Below, one piece after another: positions 17,448-26,576 of a DNA stretch of 64,000 nucleotides. The notes beneath the pieces were generated by a model. That model was not told where the DNA came from. It made no database searches and worked only from the letters and a program-made list of their open reading frames with translations. How positions within the stretch are numbered: the first letter of the stretch is position 1; the number at the start of each line of letters is the position of its first letter. A program made the translations under genes and the position numbers. The stretch covers positions 248,001 through 312,000 of the forward strand of contig NZ_JAPENX010000002.1 of NCBI RefSeq assembly GCF_026341815.1, in the 5' to 3' direction. Origin of the DNA: Streptomyces sp. NBC_00572 (GTDB taxonomy: Bacteria > Actinomycetota > Actinomycetes > Streptomycetales > Streptomycetaceae).

Positions 17448-17513
17448 GTTTCTCCTCAGCACCCCTGACGCAACGGCCCACCCGGCCTGGCAGACCTGGA
17501 CAGGAACACTCTC

Positions 17514-17897
17514 ATGACAGACGGCAGCCTTCGAATGTTCGGCACGACGCTGCGCAACGGATCGCAGACCGCGCCACTCCAGGCACAGCGGCCTCCTCAG
17601 CCGACCACTGCAATGCCGAATGAGGACGAGGCTTCCCACCCTGACGCCTGCACCATGATCGTGTCGCTCAGGGACACCCCTGGGGCGCTGGGCCGGATTG
17701 CCGCGACTCTCAGCAGCACACCCGTGTTGGCACTGTCGTACGTGGTCACGGGCACGGAACATGCTGTCGCCGAGATCCGAGTGCCGCGAGTCTGCGCAAC
17801 GCGTGCCCGGAACAAGCTGAGCCGCATGGTGGACACCGTCGCGGTTACGGAACCCTGCCGGGTCCTTGCCCGGCACAGCCAGCCGGTGCTCGGCTGA
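17514..17897 (+). CDS. Small ACT-domain protein with isopropylmalate-synthase-like start
   Basis: A 127-residue protein. Residues 8-17 (MFGTTLRNGS) echo the DTTLRDGxQ signature opening of citramalate, homocitrate and isopropylmalate synthases, but the catalytic Asp is Gly and the barrel is absent. From about residue 48 an ACT domain follows: MIVSLRDTPGALGRIAATLS then LALSYVVTGTEHAVAEIRVP, as in acetolactate synthase regulatory subunits. The start ATG has AGGA nine bases upstream. Control by a Leu/Ile/Val attenuator fits a regulatory role in branched-chain amino acid synthesis. It may be a remnant of a larger enzyme or a stand-alone effector-binding subunit; no enzyme gene is adjacent. Confidence 0.65.
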   Translation: MTDGSLRMFGTTLRNGSQTAPLQAQRPPQPTTAMPNEDEASHPDACTMIVSLRDTPGALGRIAATLSSTPVLALSYVVTGTEHAVAEIRVPRVCATRARNKLSRMVDTVAVTEPCRVLARHSQPVLG

Positions 17898-18157
17898 GCT
17901 GGCGAAGCCATCTCTGGACACGGCCTCGATGCGGCCCGGCACCGCCTCCGCGCGCCCGGACATTCTCCAGGATTCGTATCCGTGTTCGGTGTCAGGTCTG
18001 CACAACGCGCACCCCGACCACCGGCCGAGGCCGGGGGTGGCAACGGCCTCGGCGCGGGTGAGTGGCCGGGTGTGGGGGCTTGCCATGTGGCACCCAGCAC
18101 CCACCGAGGTGGCCGCTGTCCTCGACCCGACTCTCGACCTGACGCGGGTAGGACGGA

Positions 18158-18892
18158 TCAGGTGGGCGCGTCGAGCAGGTGGGCTCCGTTGTTGCGGACG
18201 TTGTTGACGGCAGTGGAGACGGGCCGGGCGTTGAGTCGGCCTTCCGCGGGCCTGGTGAGGAGGGCGCGGAGGTCTTCGGTGTCGTGGTGGTGGGGGTCGA
18301 GCCAGGCGTCGTAGTGGTCCGGGGTGAGGGCGAGTGGCATGCGGGGGTGCACGCGCCCGGCCTGGTCGGTGGCCTCGGTGGTGATGATCGTGCAGGTCGT
18401 CAGCCAGGCATCCGGGTCGTCGTCGCTGGTGACGTCGGGGTCGCGCCAGTACTCGTACAGGCCTGCCATGGCCATGACCTGACCGTCGTCGGGGTGGATG
18501 AAGTAGGGCTGCTTGCGGGTCTTGCCCGTCGCCTCGTCCTTGACCGGGTCCCATTCGTAGAAGCCGTCGGCAGGCAGCAGACAGCGGCGCCTGGCGAACG
18601 CACGCCGGTAGGCGGGCTTCTCGTGTACGGTCTCCACCCGCGCGTTGATCATCCGCGCACCGACCTTCGGGTCCTTCGCCCACGACGGCACCAGGCCCCA
18701 CCGCAGCGCCCGCAGCTCGCGGCGCACCTCGTCTCCGCCGTCGCGACCGGCACGTTCGAGGACGGCATAGACCTTGTCCGTCGGTGCGACGTTCCAGCTC
18801 GGCGCCAGCGTCTCCTCGGGACGCCAGACGGTGATCTGGAAGAGCCGGTTCAGGTCCTCAGGACCACGGGTCGAGGTGTATCGGCCACACAT
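18158..18892 (-). CDS. SOS-response-associated protein (SRAP/HMCES family)
   Basis: A 244-residue protein starting MCGRYTS, so processing exposes Cys2, the residue that forms a thiazolidine crosslink with abasic sites in the family. Also present are the conserved ASWNVAPT-type loop (APSWNVAPTDKV), RWGLVPSWAKDP, INARVET, the catalytic Glu in ADGFYEW and the His in VHPRMPL. All key elements are intact. It protects or processes abasic sites in single-stranded DNA. A 7-residue longer in-frame start exists, but it would bury Cys2 and is rejected. The gene stands alone, with a convergent gap to the ACT gene. Confidence 0.95.
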   Translation of the reverse strand: MCGRYTSTRGPEDLNRLFQITVWRPEETLAPSWNVAPTDKVYAVLERAGRDGGDEVRRELRALRWGLVPSWAKDPKVGARMINARVETVHEKPAYRRAFARRRCLLPADGFYEWDPVKDEATGKTRKQPYFIHPDDGQVMAMAGLYEYWRDPDVTSDDDPDAWLTTCTIITTEATDQAGRVHPRMPLALTPDHYDAWLDPHHHDTEDLRALLTRPAEGRLNARPVSTAVNNVRNNGAHLLDAPT

Positions 18893-19125
18893 GCAGCAAC
18901 TGTGCCACGACACCCGCCGGCGTTCCTCATGAGAACGGGCTCTGGCTCAACTTCTGTGATGCGGTGCGGTTGCCTGCTGGCACGGCCCAGGCTGCGAGCG
19001 GGGGCATCGGCGGCCCGGTCGAGCGCCCGCTGTCAGCGCACGTCACGCGGTGGGCGGCCTGCGCGCTTCGACCACAACGACAGAGAAACGGGGGCCGCGG
19101 GCCAACGGGCCAAAAGGCCCGCCGG

Positions 19126-19362
19126 TCAGGCGACCTTCTGACGCTCGGGCGTCTGCCGCGTCTGCCGCGTCTTCACGCCGCCGACGACGAGCGCCAGCCC
19201 CACGACGACGATGCCGAGGTAGGCGGTGGCCGTAAGGTCGACGACTCTGTGCATCCAGCCCCACTCCGTGCCGAAGAAGGTCTGCGAAGCGAAGCTGACC
19301 AGCCCCTGGGCTCCTACGACGTAGCCGATGCTTTCGACGGTGTATCCGATGGTTGTTCGCAC
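19126..19362 (-). CDS. Small membrane protein
   Basis: 78 residues from GTG 19362 (AGGA seven bases upstream). A first moderately hydrophobic stretch (YTVESIGYVVGAQGLVSFAS) precedes a clear transmembrane helix at about 46-65 (TAYLGIVVVGLALVVGGV). The C-terminal tail is basic (KTRQTRQTPERQKVA). The pattern suggests one or two passes with a cytoplasmic tail. No family is recognised and no partner is evident. Confidence 0.6.
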   Translation of the reverse strand: MRTTIGYTVESIGYVVGAQGLVSFASQTFFGTEWGWMHRVVDLTATAYLGIVVVGLALVVGGVKTRQTRQTPERQKVA

Positions 19363-19582
19363 GGATCAATCCTGTCGCGGCGGCGTCGCAGGATCCTCCT
19401 CCGCAGGGCCGAAAAGACAGTAGGCCAAAGGATGCAGTCGCTTGGCGGGAGCACCAGCACAGCACCACGCCGCGGGAGGGGAGTGGCCGACACCAGACTG
19501 GCTATGTCGGTGAGTTCCGGCTCTGGCTCGACGTCTGCGCTCAGGCGAAAGCCGATCACGGCCCTCCCGGGCCAGGGTTGTC

Positions 19583-20130
19583 CTATTCCTCGTCCTCGTC
19601 CTCGTCGTCGACAACGGCAAGGTCCTCAAGGATCCTGAGCCGCGCGCGCTCGACGCCCAGGAAACGGACGGCCTCGTCGCGCACCTCGTCGAGCGTGTTC
19701 AGCCGTAGGCATCAAAGGCCGGACGGAGCATGAGCGGCCATCGGGTGATCGTCCGTACCGAGTACGTGTCGTCCGAGACAGACCGCGGTGTGACAGGCGC
19801 GGCCCCGGGATGTTGCCGTAGAGCTCCACCGCTACGGGGGGAAGGGGGTTGGGCGCCGGTCCGTGACCGGCGCACTTCCACGACACGCCCTTCTGCATGT
19901 CGAAGGCGAGGATGTGCCGCTCTGACGAAAGCGAGCCGATGGGCTGGTTCGCGCCTTGGCAGGCCCCGCTGACCAGGCGGTTGAAGCCGTGCGTTCGGTT
20001 CACTGAATACCCGCCGCCGTTGGAGCCCGCGCCGGTCTCCGAGTAGCCGCCGATGCACCTGCCGGTGTCCACGTGGGTGATCTCGACGTTGGAGATGGCT
20101 GATGCCTAGCCGACAGCACGAGCCTCAGTG
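19583..20130 (-). pseudogene. Decayed coding sequence (at least two frames)
   Basis: Several protein-like pieces run in shifted frames on the minus strand. The last, RLNTLDEVRDEAVRFLGVER then LRILEDLAVVDDEDEDEE, ends at TAG 19583-19585. The previous frame carries VSDDTYSVRTITRWPLMLRP and AFDAYG up to a stop at the same junction, so one base change would join them. Upstream, another frame reads DTGRCIGGYSETGAGSNGGG and further cysteine-containing sequence, interrupted by TAG near 20106. These look like one or two small genes inactivated by indels. The family is not recognised. Confidence 0.4.
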
Positions 20131-20191
20131 CCCCTGCCGGCGACGATGACCTTCATCGTCGCGCCTCGCCTGACCACCTGCCGGTCCCCGC

Positions 20192-20533
20192 TCACCAGTC
20201 CCGGCCGGCGATCAGTTCCTCTCCATCCGCGTCCGCGAACCCGTATGCCGACGCGACACACCAGAACTCCTCGCCGATCCACTCACGCGCAGTCGTCTCG
20301 ATCTCGCTCCCGGCTGCGTCGAACTCCGCGTCCAGAAGGTTGAATTCCTCCGTCGCGGCGTGGGTGAGCGCGTACAGGGCCTTCAGATCCGACGGCTGAT
20401 CGGCCTCTATTCGCTCGCACAGCCGCAGCAGGATCGCTGCGCCCCGGTCGACGATGTGATCGGGGAAGTATGAGTCCTCGTACATCTGCCGCAGAAATGT
20501 GTGCCCTGCTATCTGCTGGTTTGTGATCGGCAT
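20192..20533 (-). CDS. DUF5713-family protein
   Basis: A 113-residue acidic helical protein from ATG 20533 with GGAGG four bases upstream. It matches the DUF5713 pattern: LRQMYEDSYFPDHIVDRGAA at the start (the conserved M-Y-x-D-x-YFP motif), then ILLRLCERIE, ATEEFNLLDAEFDAAGSEIE and a GEEFW-type end. Function is unknown; relatives are often orphan genes near toxin-immunity or mobile loci. A short ORF overlaps its start and may be translationally coupled. Confidence 0.8.
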   Translation of the reverse strand: MPITNQQIAGHTFLRQMYEDSYFPDHIVDRGAAILLRLCERIEADQPSDLKALYALTHAATEEFNLLDAEFDAAGSEIETTAREWIGEEFWCVASAYGFADADGEELIAGRDW

Positions 20534-20682
20534 GTGCCCTCCAGGATTTTGACCGCGTCGCCCGGATCCATCTGTTCGTCTTCGCCGCCGTCGATGAACC
20601 ACAGGACCTCCACCGCGGCCTCGGTAGAAGCACGACGATGGTCTCCCAGTAGATCAACGGCAGAGTCCCGCCATCCCACCAC
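20509..20682 (-). CDS. Small acidic ORF coupled to the DUF5713 gene
   Basis: A 57-residue frame from GTG 20682 overlaps the start of the DUF5713 gene by 25 bases. The core RRASTEAAVEVLWFIDGGED then EQMDPGDAVKIL looks like a real alpha/beta protein fragment, with codon bias matching neighbours. The first and last few residues are less convincing. GGAGG lies about 13 bases before the GTG, too far for a good site. It may be the C terminus of a longer lost gene. Family unknown. Confidence 0.4.
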   Translation of the reverse strand: MVGWRDSAVDLLGDHRRASTEAAVEVLWFIDGGEDEQMDPGDAVKILEGTCRSQTSR

Positions 20683-20962
20683 ACGCCACTGACAACACCC
20701 TCCGTGAGTCCCTGCGGATGGTGGTCCAGAGCGGCATCTCGCCTACTCAGTCGCGCACTTCTGTTCTGACCTCGTACTCTGACCTGGCCCGTTCCGAGAG
20801 CTTCACCAAGGCGTCCCGCCCCCGGCCAGGCCCCGTGCCCCACCCGGGCCGTCAGTCGGGCCGTCAGCCGGGCCAAGCCTCCGTCAGGGCGGGGTCGGAG
20901 GCATTTCGGTGTCGGGCCGCCTGCAGAACCATTTCGCATGTTCGTATATCTGGAGGATTGTC

Positions 20963-22624
20963 TTGCCCAGACTTCGTCGCGGCCTCGCGGCTGCCATCGC
21001 ACTGACTTCACTGGCCGTGCTGCCACCCGGTGCATCAGCTGTGGCAGAGGAATCCAGCGGGACAGCAGAGCACATGCCGCTCGGCCCCGCAGACCTGCAG
21101 GCTGTCGCGGAACCGGCCGAGACGTTGGCGCCCGGGGTCACCTACCAGAAGTTCACCCAGGGCCAGGCGTCCGACCTGTGGTCGGTCGAGTTGGAGATCC
21201 CGTACCCGAACGGCAAGAGCTGGCGGGTCGGCAACAAGACGTACGCCGACGCCTTGGTCAAGGACCTGGCCGCCCACGGGTTCGCGGGCCGTGTCGACTC
21301 CAGGGAGTTGCCCGTCCTGACGGGGAGCGGCAGCCCGTTGTCCGGGCACGCGGTTCGTGTCGGGCAGTTCGCCCCCGCCGAGCAGGCTCTGGCGAACCAG
21401 ATGAAGGGGTGGCTGGAAACCTCCGGGTACGGCGCCCGCACCATCTATACGGCCCAGGACGGCTCCGCCACCACCGGGCCGTGGCAGGTACAGGTCGTCA
21501 GGGTGGATGCCACCGCCGACGTCGCCTTCAAGGCCGTACACGGACAGGCCGTCAGCACGACGCAGACGGTCCGCGACATGGCCGAGGCGGCCGGCGGCCT
21601 GGTCGCGGTCAACGGATCCGAGTTCGACATCGATTCGCCGTCCAACAAGGAGTTCTCCGGCTACGACGGCGATCCTGAGGGGCTGTACGTACAGGGCAAC
21701 AACCTCCTCAGCGAGGCCAACAACGGCCGCACCGCCCTGCTCCTGGAGGGCGCTGGAGGCCGGGTCCGCGTCGACGAGATCACCTCCAGGACGCAGGTGA
21801 CCGCGCCCGACGGCCAGGTCCGCCAGGTCGACGGCGTCAACCGCGTGCCCGGCCGGATCCGCGGCTGCGGCGGAATCGGTGACGACCACCGCCTCGACGG
21901 CAAGGGGGCCAACCCCGAGGGCAAGCCGTGGCGGGGCGTCATGTGCGTCGACGACAACGAAGTCGTGATCTTCCGGCCCGAGTGGGGGACGACGACCCCG
22001 CCGCCGCGACCCGAGGTCGGCAACAGCGTCGATGTCGTCATGGACGGCAACTGGACCGTCAAGGAGATACGTCCGGCCGGGGGCCCCATCCCCGCGGGCA
22101 GCAGGATCATGCAGGGCATCGGCACCGGGGCGGACTGGCTCCGTGCCCACGCCGTCGTCGGTCAGGCCTTCAAGCCCGGCACCACCATCACCGACTCCCA
22201 GGGCAAGTCGGTGACCAGCCCGACCCTCTCCGCGGTCGCAGGCGGCGGCCCCGCCCTGGTTCGCAACGGCGAGGTCCTGGTCAACACGGTTGCCAACGGC
22301 ATGCACGACGCCGTGTACGGCACCCCGACCAGCGCCATCACCGAGCGCCACCCCCGCACCCTCGCAGGGGTCACCGCCACCGGCGAACTCCTCCTGGTCA
22401 CCGTCGACGGGCGTTCCCCCGGCACCAGCGTCGGCGTCACCGCCCACGAGGCCGCCGACGTCATGAGGTGGCTCGGCGCCACGGACGCACTCAGCCTGGG
22501 CATCGGCGGCGACACCACCCTCGTGGCGAACGACAGCCTTTACAACCGCCCCATGGACAGCTGGACCGCGAGCGGCTCCACTGAACGCAAGGTCGGCAAT
22601 GCCGTTGTCGTCGTGAAAAAGTAG
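20963..22624 (+). CDS. Secreted phosphodiester glycosidase family protein
   Basis: A 553-residue exported protein. The start is TTG 20963: TGGAGGA lies six bases upstream and the next residues form a signal peptide (LRRGLAAAIALTSLAVLPPG then ASAVAEES). The C-terminal 300 residues carry the NAGPA/phosphodiester glycosidase fold: AAGGLVAVNGSEFD, SAVAGGGPALVRNGEVLVN, ERHPRTLAGVTATGELLLVT-type motifs, VDGRSPGTSVGVTAHEAADV, and ALSLGIGGDTTLV with the conserved GGDTT (usually GGGS/GGDS). The N-terminal part is a family-specific beta domain. It probably cleaves a sugar-phosphate diester on cell-surface glycopolymers or in the medium. It is convergent with the AfsR-like gene. Confidence 0.88.
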   Translation: MPRLRRGLAAAIALTSLAVLPPGASAVAEESSGTAEHMPLGPADLQAVAEPAETLAPGVTYQKFTQGQASDLWSVELEIPYPNGKSWRVGNKTYADALVKDLAAHGFAGRVDSRELPVLTGSGSPLSGHAVRVGQFAPAEQALANQMKGWLETSGYGARTIYTAQDGSATTGPWQVQVVRVDATADVAFKAVHGQAVSTTQTVRDMAEAAGGLVAVNGSEFDIDSPSNKEFSGYDGDPEGLYVQGNNLLSEANNGRTALLLEGAGGRVRVDEITSRTQVTAPDGQVRQVDGVNRVPGRIRGCGGIGDDHRLDGKGANPEGKPWRGVMCVDDNEVVIFRPEWGTTTPPPRPEVGNSVDVVMDGNWTVKEIRPAGGPIPAGSRIMQGIGTGADWLRAHAVVGQAFKPGTTITDSQGKSVTSPTLSAVAGGGPALVRNGEVLVNTVANGMHDAVYGTPTSAITERHPRTLAGVTATGELLLVTVDGRSPGTSVGVTAHEAADVMRWLGATDALSLGIGGDTTLVANDSLYNRPMDSWTASGSTERKVGNAVVVVKK

Positions 22625-22648
22625 CAGGCGGCGACCGGCAAGTAGGCA

Positions 22649-22680
22649 GGCGGCATCCTCCCGCTACGGGGCGTGCCGCC
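22649..22680 (+). terminator. Hairpin after the glycosidase gene
   Basis: GGCGGCA (22649-22655) pairs with TGCCGCC (22674-22680), 25 bp after the stop. The remaining gap to 23015 holds no gene I can support. Confidence 0.5.
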
Positions 22681-23015
22681 ATCAGCCACCTGCCGGGGTC
22701 GGCGTGGGCGTGGCCCGTTTCCCGGGTACGCCTACGCCAACAGCGTTCTGCCCGGAGCCGTTGCTGCCAGTGCCAGTGCGCGTCAGACCATCGCTGGGGC
22801 GACGGCGATTGATCGACCGAATCCGGGGCGGGTGAGAGCCGGGAAGGCATGGATCAGCCGCCTCAAGCGCAACCGGTGGCGGTCGCCCCCGGTTCGACAA
22901 ACCCGCCGACCCCTTCGAGGCCACCGTCCCCGTCGTCGCGTTCGGCGAATGGCGGTGAGGGTCGGAGCCGCCGACACCTCCATCTGGTTGGGGGGGCTGG
23001 CGGGTGGTCGGGGGT

Positions 23016-25922
23016 CTACGGTGCTTCGGGGTCGTCCGCGGTCGGTGCCAGTTCGGTGATGAAGGTGCGGAGCTCTTCGGCCTCGGGGACGGCGAGGGCG
23101 GTGTAGAGGTCGAGGGCCTGTCGGGCGTGGTCGTGGGCGAGGTCCGGTCGGCCGAGGTCGCGGTGGACGTGTGCCAGGCCCTTGTGGGCTCGGGCCTGTT
23201 CGGGGCGGTAGCTGCATTCGCGGGCGAGGGTCAGCGCGGTGTCGTGTTCGGTCGCGGCCAGGGGGAGGTCGCCCATGGAACGGGCGGCTTCCGCAAGGGC
23301 GTTGAGGGATTCCGCCTCGTCGCCGGGGAAGTCGTGGTTGCGGCTCAGCTCCAGGGCCTCGTGGTGGTGGCGCCGGGCCTGGTCGTAGTGGCCCTGCCGT
23401 TGGTACAGCAGTCCGATGTTGTTCAGGACGATGGTTTCGCCGATGCGGGATCCGGATTCGCGGTATACGCGGAGGGCCTGGCGGTGGTGGTCGTGGGCGT
23501 CCTCGTATCGCTCTTGGCGCTCGTGGTCGATGCCGAGGCCGGTCAGGCAGCGGGCTTCGCCGGCACGGTCGCCGAGTTCGCGGAAGAGTGCCAGGGACTC
23601 CACGCAGTGGTCGTGGGCCCGGTCGTACTCCCGCCGTCGCCTGGAGACGTCGGCGAGGTTCTGCAGTGCGCGGGCCGCGGCGACTTTGTCGCCGCTCTCG
23701 CGCGCGAGGTCCAGGGCGTGCCGGTAGTGCTCGGCCGCTTCCTCGTACGCGCCGTGCCACCAGAAATGGACCTCTCCGAGGTCGATGAGGGTGCGCGCCT
23801 CGGCGGTCGTGTCGCCGCTTCGGCGGCTGGCCTGCAGGGCCAGGCCGTGGAGGGTCATGGCGTCGGCCTGGTGGGCGTGGCCCAGCAGGTAGCGGTGCAG
23901 GGTGGCGGCCAGTTGGCTGGTGTGCGGGCCCCGGTCGTGGTCGGCGGCGTACTGGCCGGCCGCCATGAGGTTCACGCGTTCGGTGTCCAGCCAGGTGATC
24001 GCCTCGGCCTCGTTCCGCGGGGGCCAGGTCGGGGTGTCCGGTGCGGGGATGCGTGGTCTGCGGTTCTTGCCCTCGGGGTACAGGTGGTCGATGGCCGCGC
24101 TCGCGGTGTGGAGATAGTGGTGGAGGAGCCGGCCGAGGGCCTCGTGCTGGGCGTTGGGGGGTTCCTGGGCGGCCGCGGTGGCCAGGGCGTGCTCGCGCAG
24201 CAGATCGTGGAGGGTGTACCGGCCTGGCTGGTACTGGATCAGGACGTGGGCGTCGAGGAGGTCTTCGAGGAGCATCTCGGCCTCCTCGGGCGGGAGCCCG
24301 GCCAGCGCGGCGGCCGCTTCCGGGCTGATGTCGCGGCCCGGCTGCAGTCCCAGAAGCCGGAACATTCGCTGCTGATCGGGCGTCAGCTGTTCGTAGGACA
24401 GCGTGAACGCTGCCGCGACTCCCCTCTCCGAGGTGGCCAGCTCGGCCAGTCTGCGGCGCTGGTCGCGGAGCCGGTCCGCCAGGTAGACGACGGTCCAGCG
24501 GGGGCGATGGCGCAGGCGGGCGGCGGCGATGCGGACGGCCAGCGGCAGAAAGCCGCACAGTTGCAGGACGTCGAGGACGGCCAGGGGCTCGGCCTCCGCT
24601 CGTTCGCCCACGATCGCCGTGAACAGCTCCACGGCGTCCGCGGCGGGCAGCACGTCCACGGACAGGGCGTGTGCTCCGTCCAGGTCGGTCAGCCGTCGGC
24701 GGCTCGTGACGAGGAGGAGGGCGCGGGAGGCACCCGGCAGCAACGGGCGTATCTGGTCGGTGCCGAGGGCGTTGTCCAGCACGGCCAGCACCCGACGGCC
24801 GGAGAGCTCGGATCGCCACAGCGCGGAGCGGTCGGTGACCGACGCCGGGATGTGCTGTGCGGGCACGCCGAGTTGGCCCAGGAGGATTTCGAGCGCGGCA
24901 CCGGGGTCGAGCGGCGTCTGCCCGGCGGTGTGGGCCTGCAGGTCCACGAAGAGCTGCCCGTCGGGGAACTGGTCCGCGAGGCGGTGCGCCGCATGGACCG
25001 CGAGCGTCGTCTTGCCGACGCCGGCCATCCCGTCGATCGCCGAGATCGTCACGACTCCGCCGCTATTGTTCTCCCACTGGCGGGTCAGCCCGTCGAGCTC
25101 GTCCTCGCGTCCGGTGAAGTCCGGGACGTCGTACGGCAGGAAGTTGATCCCCTGCGGCTTCGTGGGCGCGGTGGCCGGTGCCCGGAGGTCGGGTGCGTCC
25201 CGGAGGATGTCCTGTTCGAGCTTGCTGAAGGCGTGGCCGGGGTCAAGTCCCTGCTCCTCGGCGATGGTTGACCGGAAGGTCCTGGCCACGTGCAGCGCGT
25301 CGGGTTGGCGTCCCGCGCGGTGCAGGGCGAGCATCAGCTGGCAGCAGAGCCGCTCCCGCAGGGGGTGGGCCGCCGCGTGGGCGGTGAGTTCGTCGATGAG
25401 CTCGTCGTGGCGGCCCAGGGACAGTTCAAGGTCGGCGAGGCGCTCGACGGCGGTGAGCCGCTGCCCGTTCAGGCGTGCTCTGGCGCCCTGGACATAGTGG
25501 GCGGTGATGTCGGCCAGCGGCTCTCCCCGCCACAGGGCCAACGCGCGACGTATCTGGTCCACGGTGCCCCGTGGGTCGTCGGGGGTGTCCGGCGCCTTGA
25601 CGATCAGGGCGGTGAAGTCGTCCAGATCGAGTTGTCCCGGCTCGGGAGTGATCACGTACCCGGCCGGCCGAGTGGCCAGCATCCGGTCGGCTTCCGAAGC
25701 GCGGAGCATCCGTCGGATGGCGGCGATCGTGGTCTGGATCTGCGCGCGGGCGGAGTCCGGCGGCAGCGGCCCCCACATCGCTTCGATCAGGCGGTCCGTG
25801 CTGATGGCGACCCCGGCGTGCAGCAGCAGGTAGGCGAGTACCGCGCGATGGCGGGGTGCCAGCCCGGGTGACTCGGGACCGGGAGCCAGGGCCTCCACCG
25901 GGCCGAGGATCGTGAACCGCAT
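23016..25922 (-). CDS. AfsR/SARP-type transcriptional regulator with NTPase and TPRs
   Basis: A 968-residue AfsR-like regulator, started at ATG 25922 (MRFTILGPVEAL, the canonical family opening) rather than 57 bases earlier. Residues 1-95 are an OmpR-type winged helix, 96-245 the bacterial transcriptional activation domain, and 265-560 an NB-ARC/STAND ATPase with Walker A GMAGVGKTT (298-306) and a Walker B-like RRVLAVLDNA. The C-terminal 300 residues are TPRs (repeats such as GDKVAAARALQNLADVSRRR). Such proteins activate secondary metabolism or local genes after ATP-driven oligomerisation. It is divergent from a CMD-family gene 80 bp away, the obvious candidate target. Confidence 0.95.
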   Translation of the reverse strand: MRFTILGPVEALAPGPESPGLAPRHRAVLAYLLLHAGVAISTDRLIEAMWGPLPPDSARAQIQTTIAAIRRMLRASEADRMLATRPAGYVITPEPGQLDLDDFTALIVKAPDTPDDPRGTVDQIRRALALWRGEPLADITAHYVQGARARLNGQRLTAVERLADLELSLGRHDELIDELTAHAAAHPLRERLCCQLMLALHRAGRQPDALHVARTFRSTIAEEQGLDPGHAFSKLEQDILRDAPDLRAPATAPTKPQGINFLPYDVPDFTGREDELDGLTRQWENNSGGVVTISAIDGMAGVGKTTLAVHAAHRLADQFPDGQLFVDLQAHTAGQTPLDPGAALEILLGQLGVPAQHIPASVTDRSALWRSELSGRRVLAVLDNALGTDQIRPLLPGASRALLLVTSRRRLTDLDGAHALSVDVLPAADAVELFTAIVGERAEAEPLAVLDVLQLCGFLPLAVRIAAARLRHRPRWTVVYLADRLRDQRRRLAELATSERGVAAAFTLSYEQLTPDQQRMFRLLGLQPGRDISPEAAAALAGLPPEEAEMLLEDLLDAHVLIQYQPGRYTLHDLLREHALATAAAQEPPNAQHEALGRLLHHYLHTASAAIDHLYPEGKNRRPRIPAPDTPTWPPRNEAEAITWLDTERVNLMAAGQYAADHDRGPHTSQLAATLHRYLLGHAHQADAMTLHGLALQASRRSGDTTAEARTLIDLGEVHFWWHGAYEEAAEHYRHALDLARESGDKVAAARALQNLADVSRRRREYDRAHDHCVESLALFRELGDRAGEARCLTGLGIDHERQERYEDAHDHHRQALRVYRESGSRIGETIVLNNIGLLYQRQGHYDQARRHHHEALELSRNHDFPGDEAESLNALAEAARSMGDLPLAATEHDTALTLARECSYRPEQARAHKGLAHVHRDLGRPDLAHDHARQALDLYTALAVPEAEELRTFITELAPTADDPEAP

Positions 25923-26002
25923 TCCGTCACTCCGGGGGTCGCCAGCGCGTGCATAGAAGAAGCATCGGGAATGTATCAAGATCGACTGGCAGGGTTCCCG
26001 TC

Positions 26003-26548
26003 ATGCAAGCACTCCACACGATCGATCCGGAGACGGCGACCGGTGAAACCGCGGGTCTGTTCACCGCCACGCACCGGGCCCTGGGGGTCGTCCCCAACCT
26101 GGCCAAGGTGATGGCCAACAACCCGACCGTACTGAAGGGGTACGTGGACGTCGTCACGGCCCTGGGCACGCAGGGGACCTTGTCGGCGGATGTGCGCGAG
26201 CGCATCGCGTTGCTGGTGGCGCAGGAGAACCGATCCGACTACTGCCTGTCCGTGCACGCGTTCCGCGGGACCAGAGTGGTGGGACTGACCACGGCCGAGG
26301 CGACCCGTGCGCGGCGGGGCGAGGCCGACGAGCCCTGGGCCGCCGCCGTCCTGGACCTGGCCGCCGCGGTGGTCCGGGACCACGGAGTCGTCTCCGACGC
26401 ACAGCTTGCCGCGGCCCGGCAGGCCGGCCTCTCCGACGGGCACGTCGTCGAGGTCATCGCCCATGTGGCGCTCAGCGTTTTCACCAACTACCTGGCCACC
26501 GCGGCGCGGATCGACATCGACTGGCCGCTCGTACGCCACACCGACTGA
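26003..26548 (+). CDS. Carboxymuconolactone decarboxylase/AhpD-fold protein
   Basis: A 181-residue peroxidase-related all-helical protein. The signature helix reads ENRSDYCLSVHAFRG, where AhpD-type enzymes have C-x-x-C-x-x-x-H. The second Cys and the His are kept, but the first Cys position is Ser, so classical CxxC disulfide chemistry is unlikely. N- and C-terminal parts (GLFTATHRALGVVPNLAKVM and FTNYLATAARIDIDWP) match the family. It is the first gene of a rightward run (CMD, GNAT, DUF4097, serine hydrolase) and starts 80 bp from the divergent AfsR-like gene. Confidence 0.85.
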   Translation: MQALHTIDPETATGETAGLFTATHRALGVVPNLAKVMANNPTVLKGYVDVVTALGTQGTLSADVRERIALLVAQENRSDYCLSVHAFRGTRVVGLTTAEATRARRGEADEPWAAAVLDLAAAVVRDHGVVSDAQLAAARQAGLSDGHVVEVIAHVALSVFTNYLATAARIDIDWPLVRHTD

Positions 26549-26576
26549 GAAATCGCGATGACGTGAAACGTACGCG

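Noticed and set aside
23004..25271. 755-codon plus-strand frame opposite the AfsR-like gene
   Set aside because: It is an antisense shadow: composition is Gly/Val/Arg-biased with no motifs, and the minus strand has complete domains.
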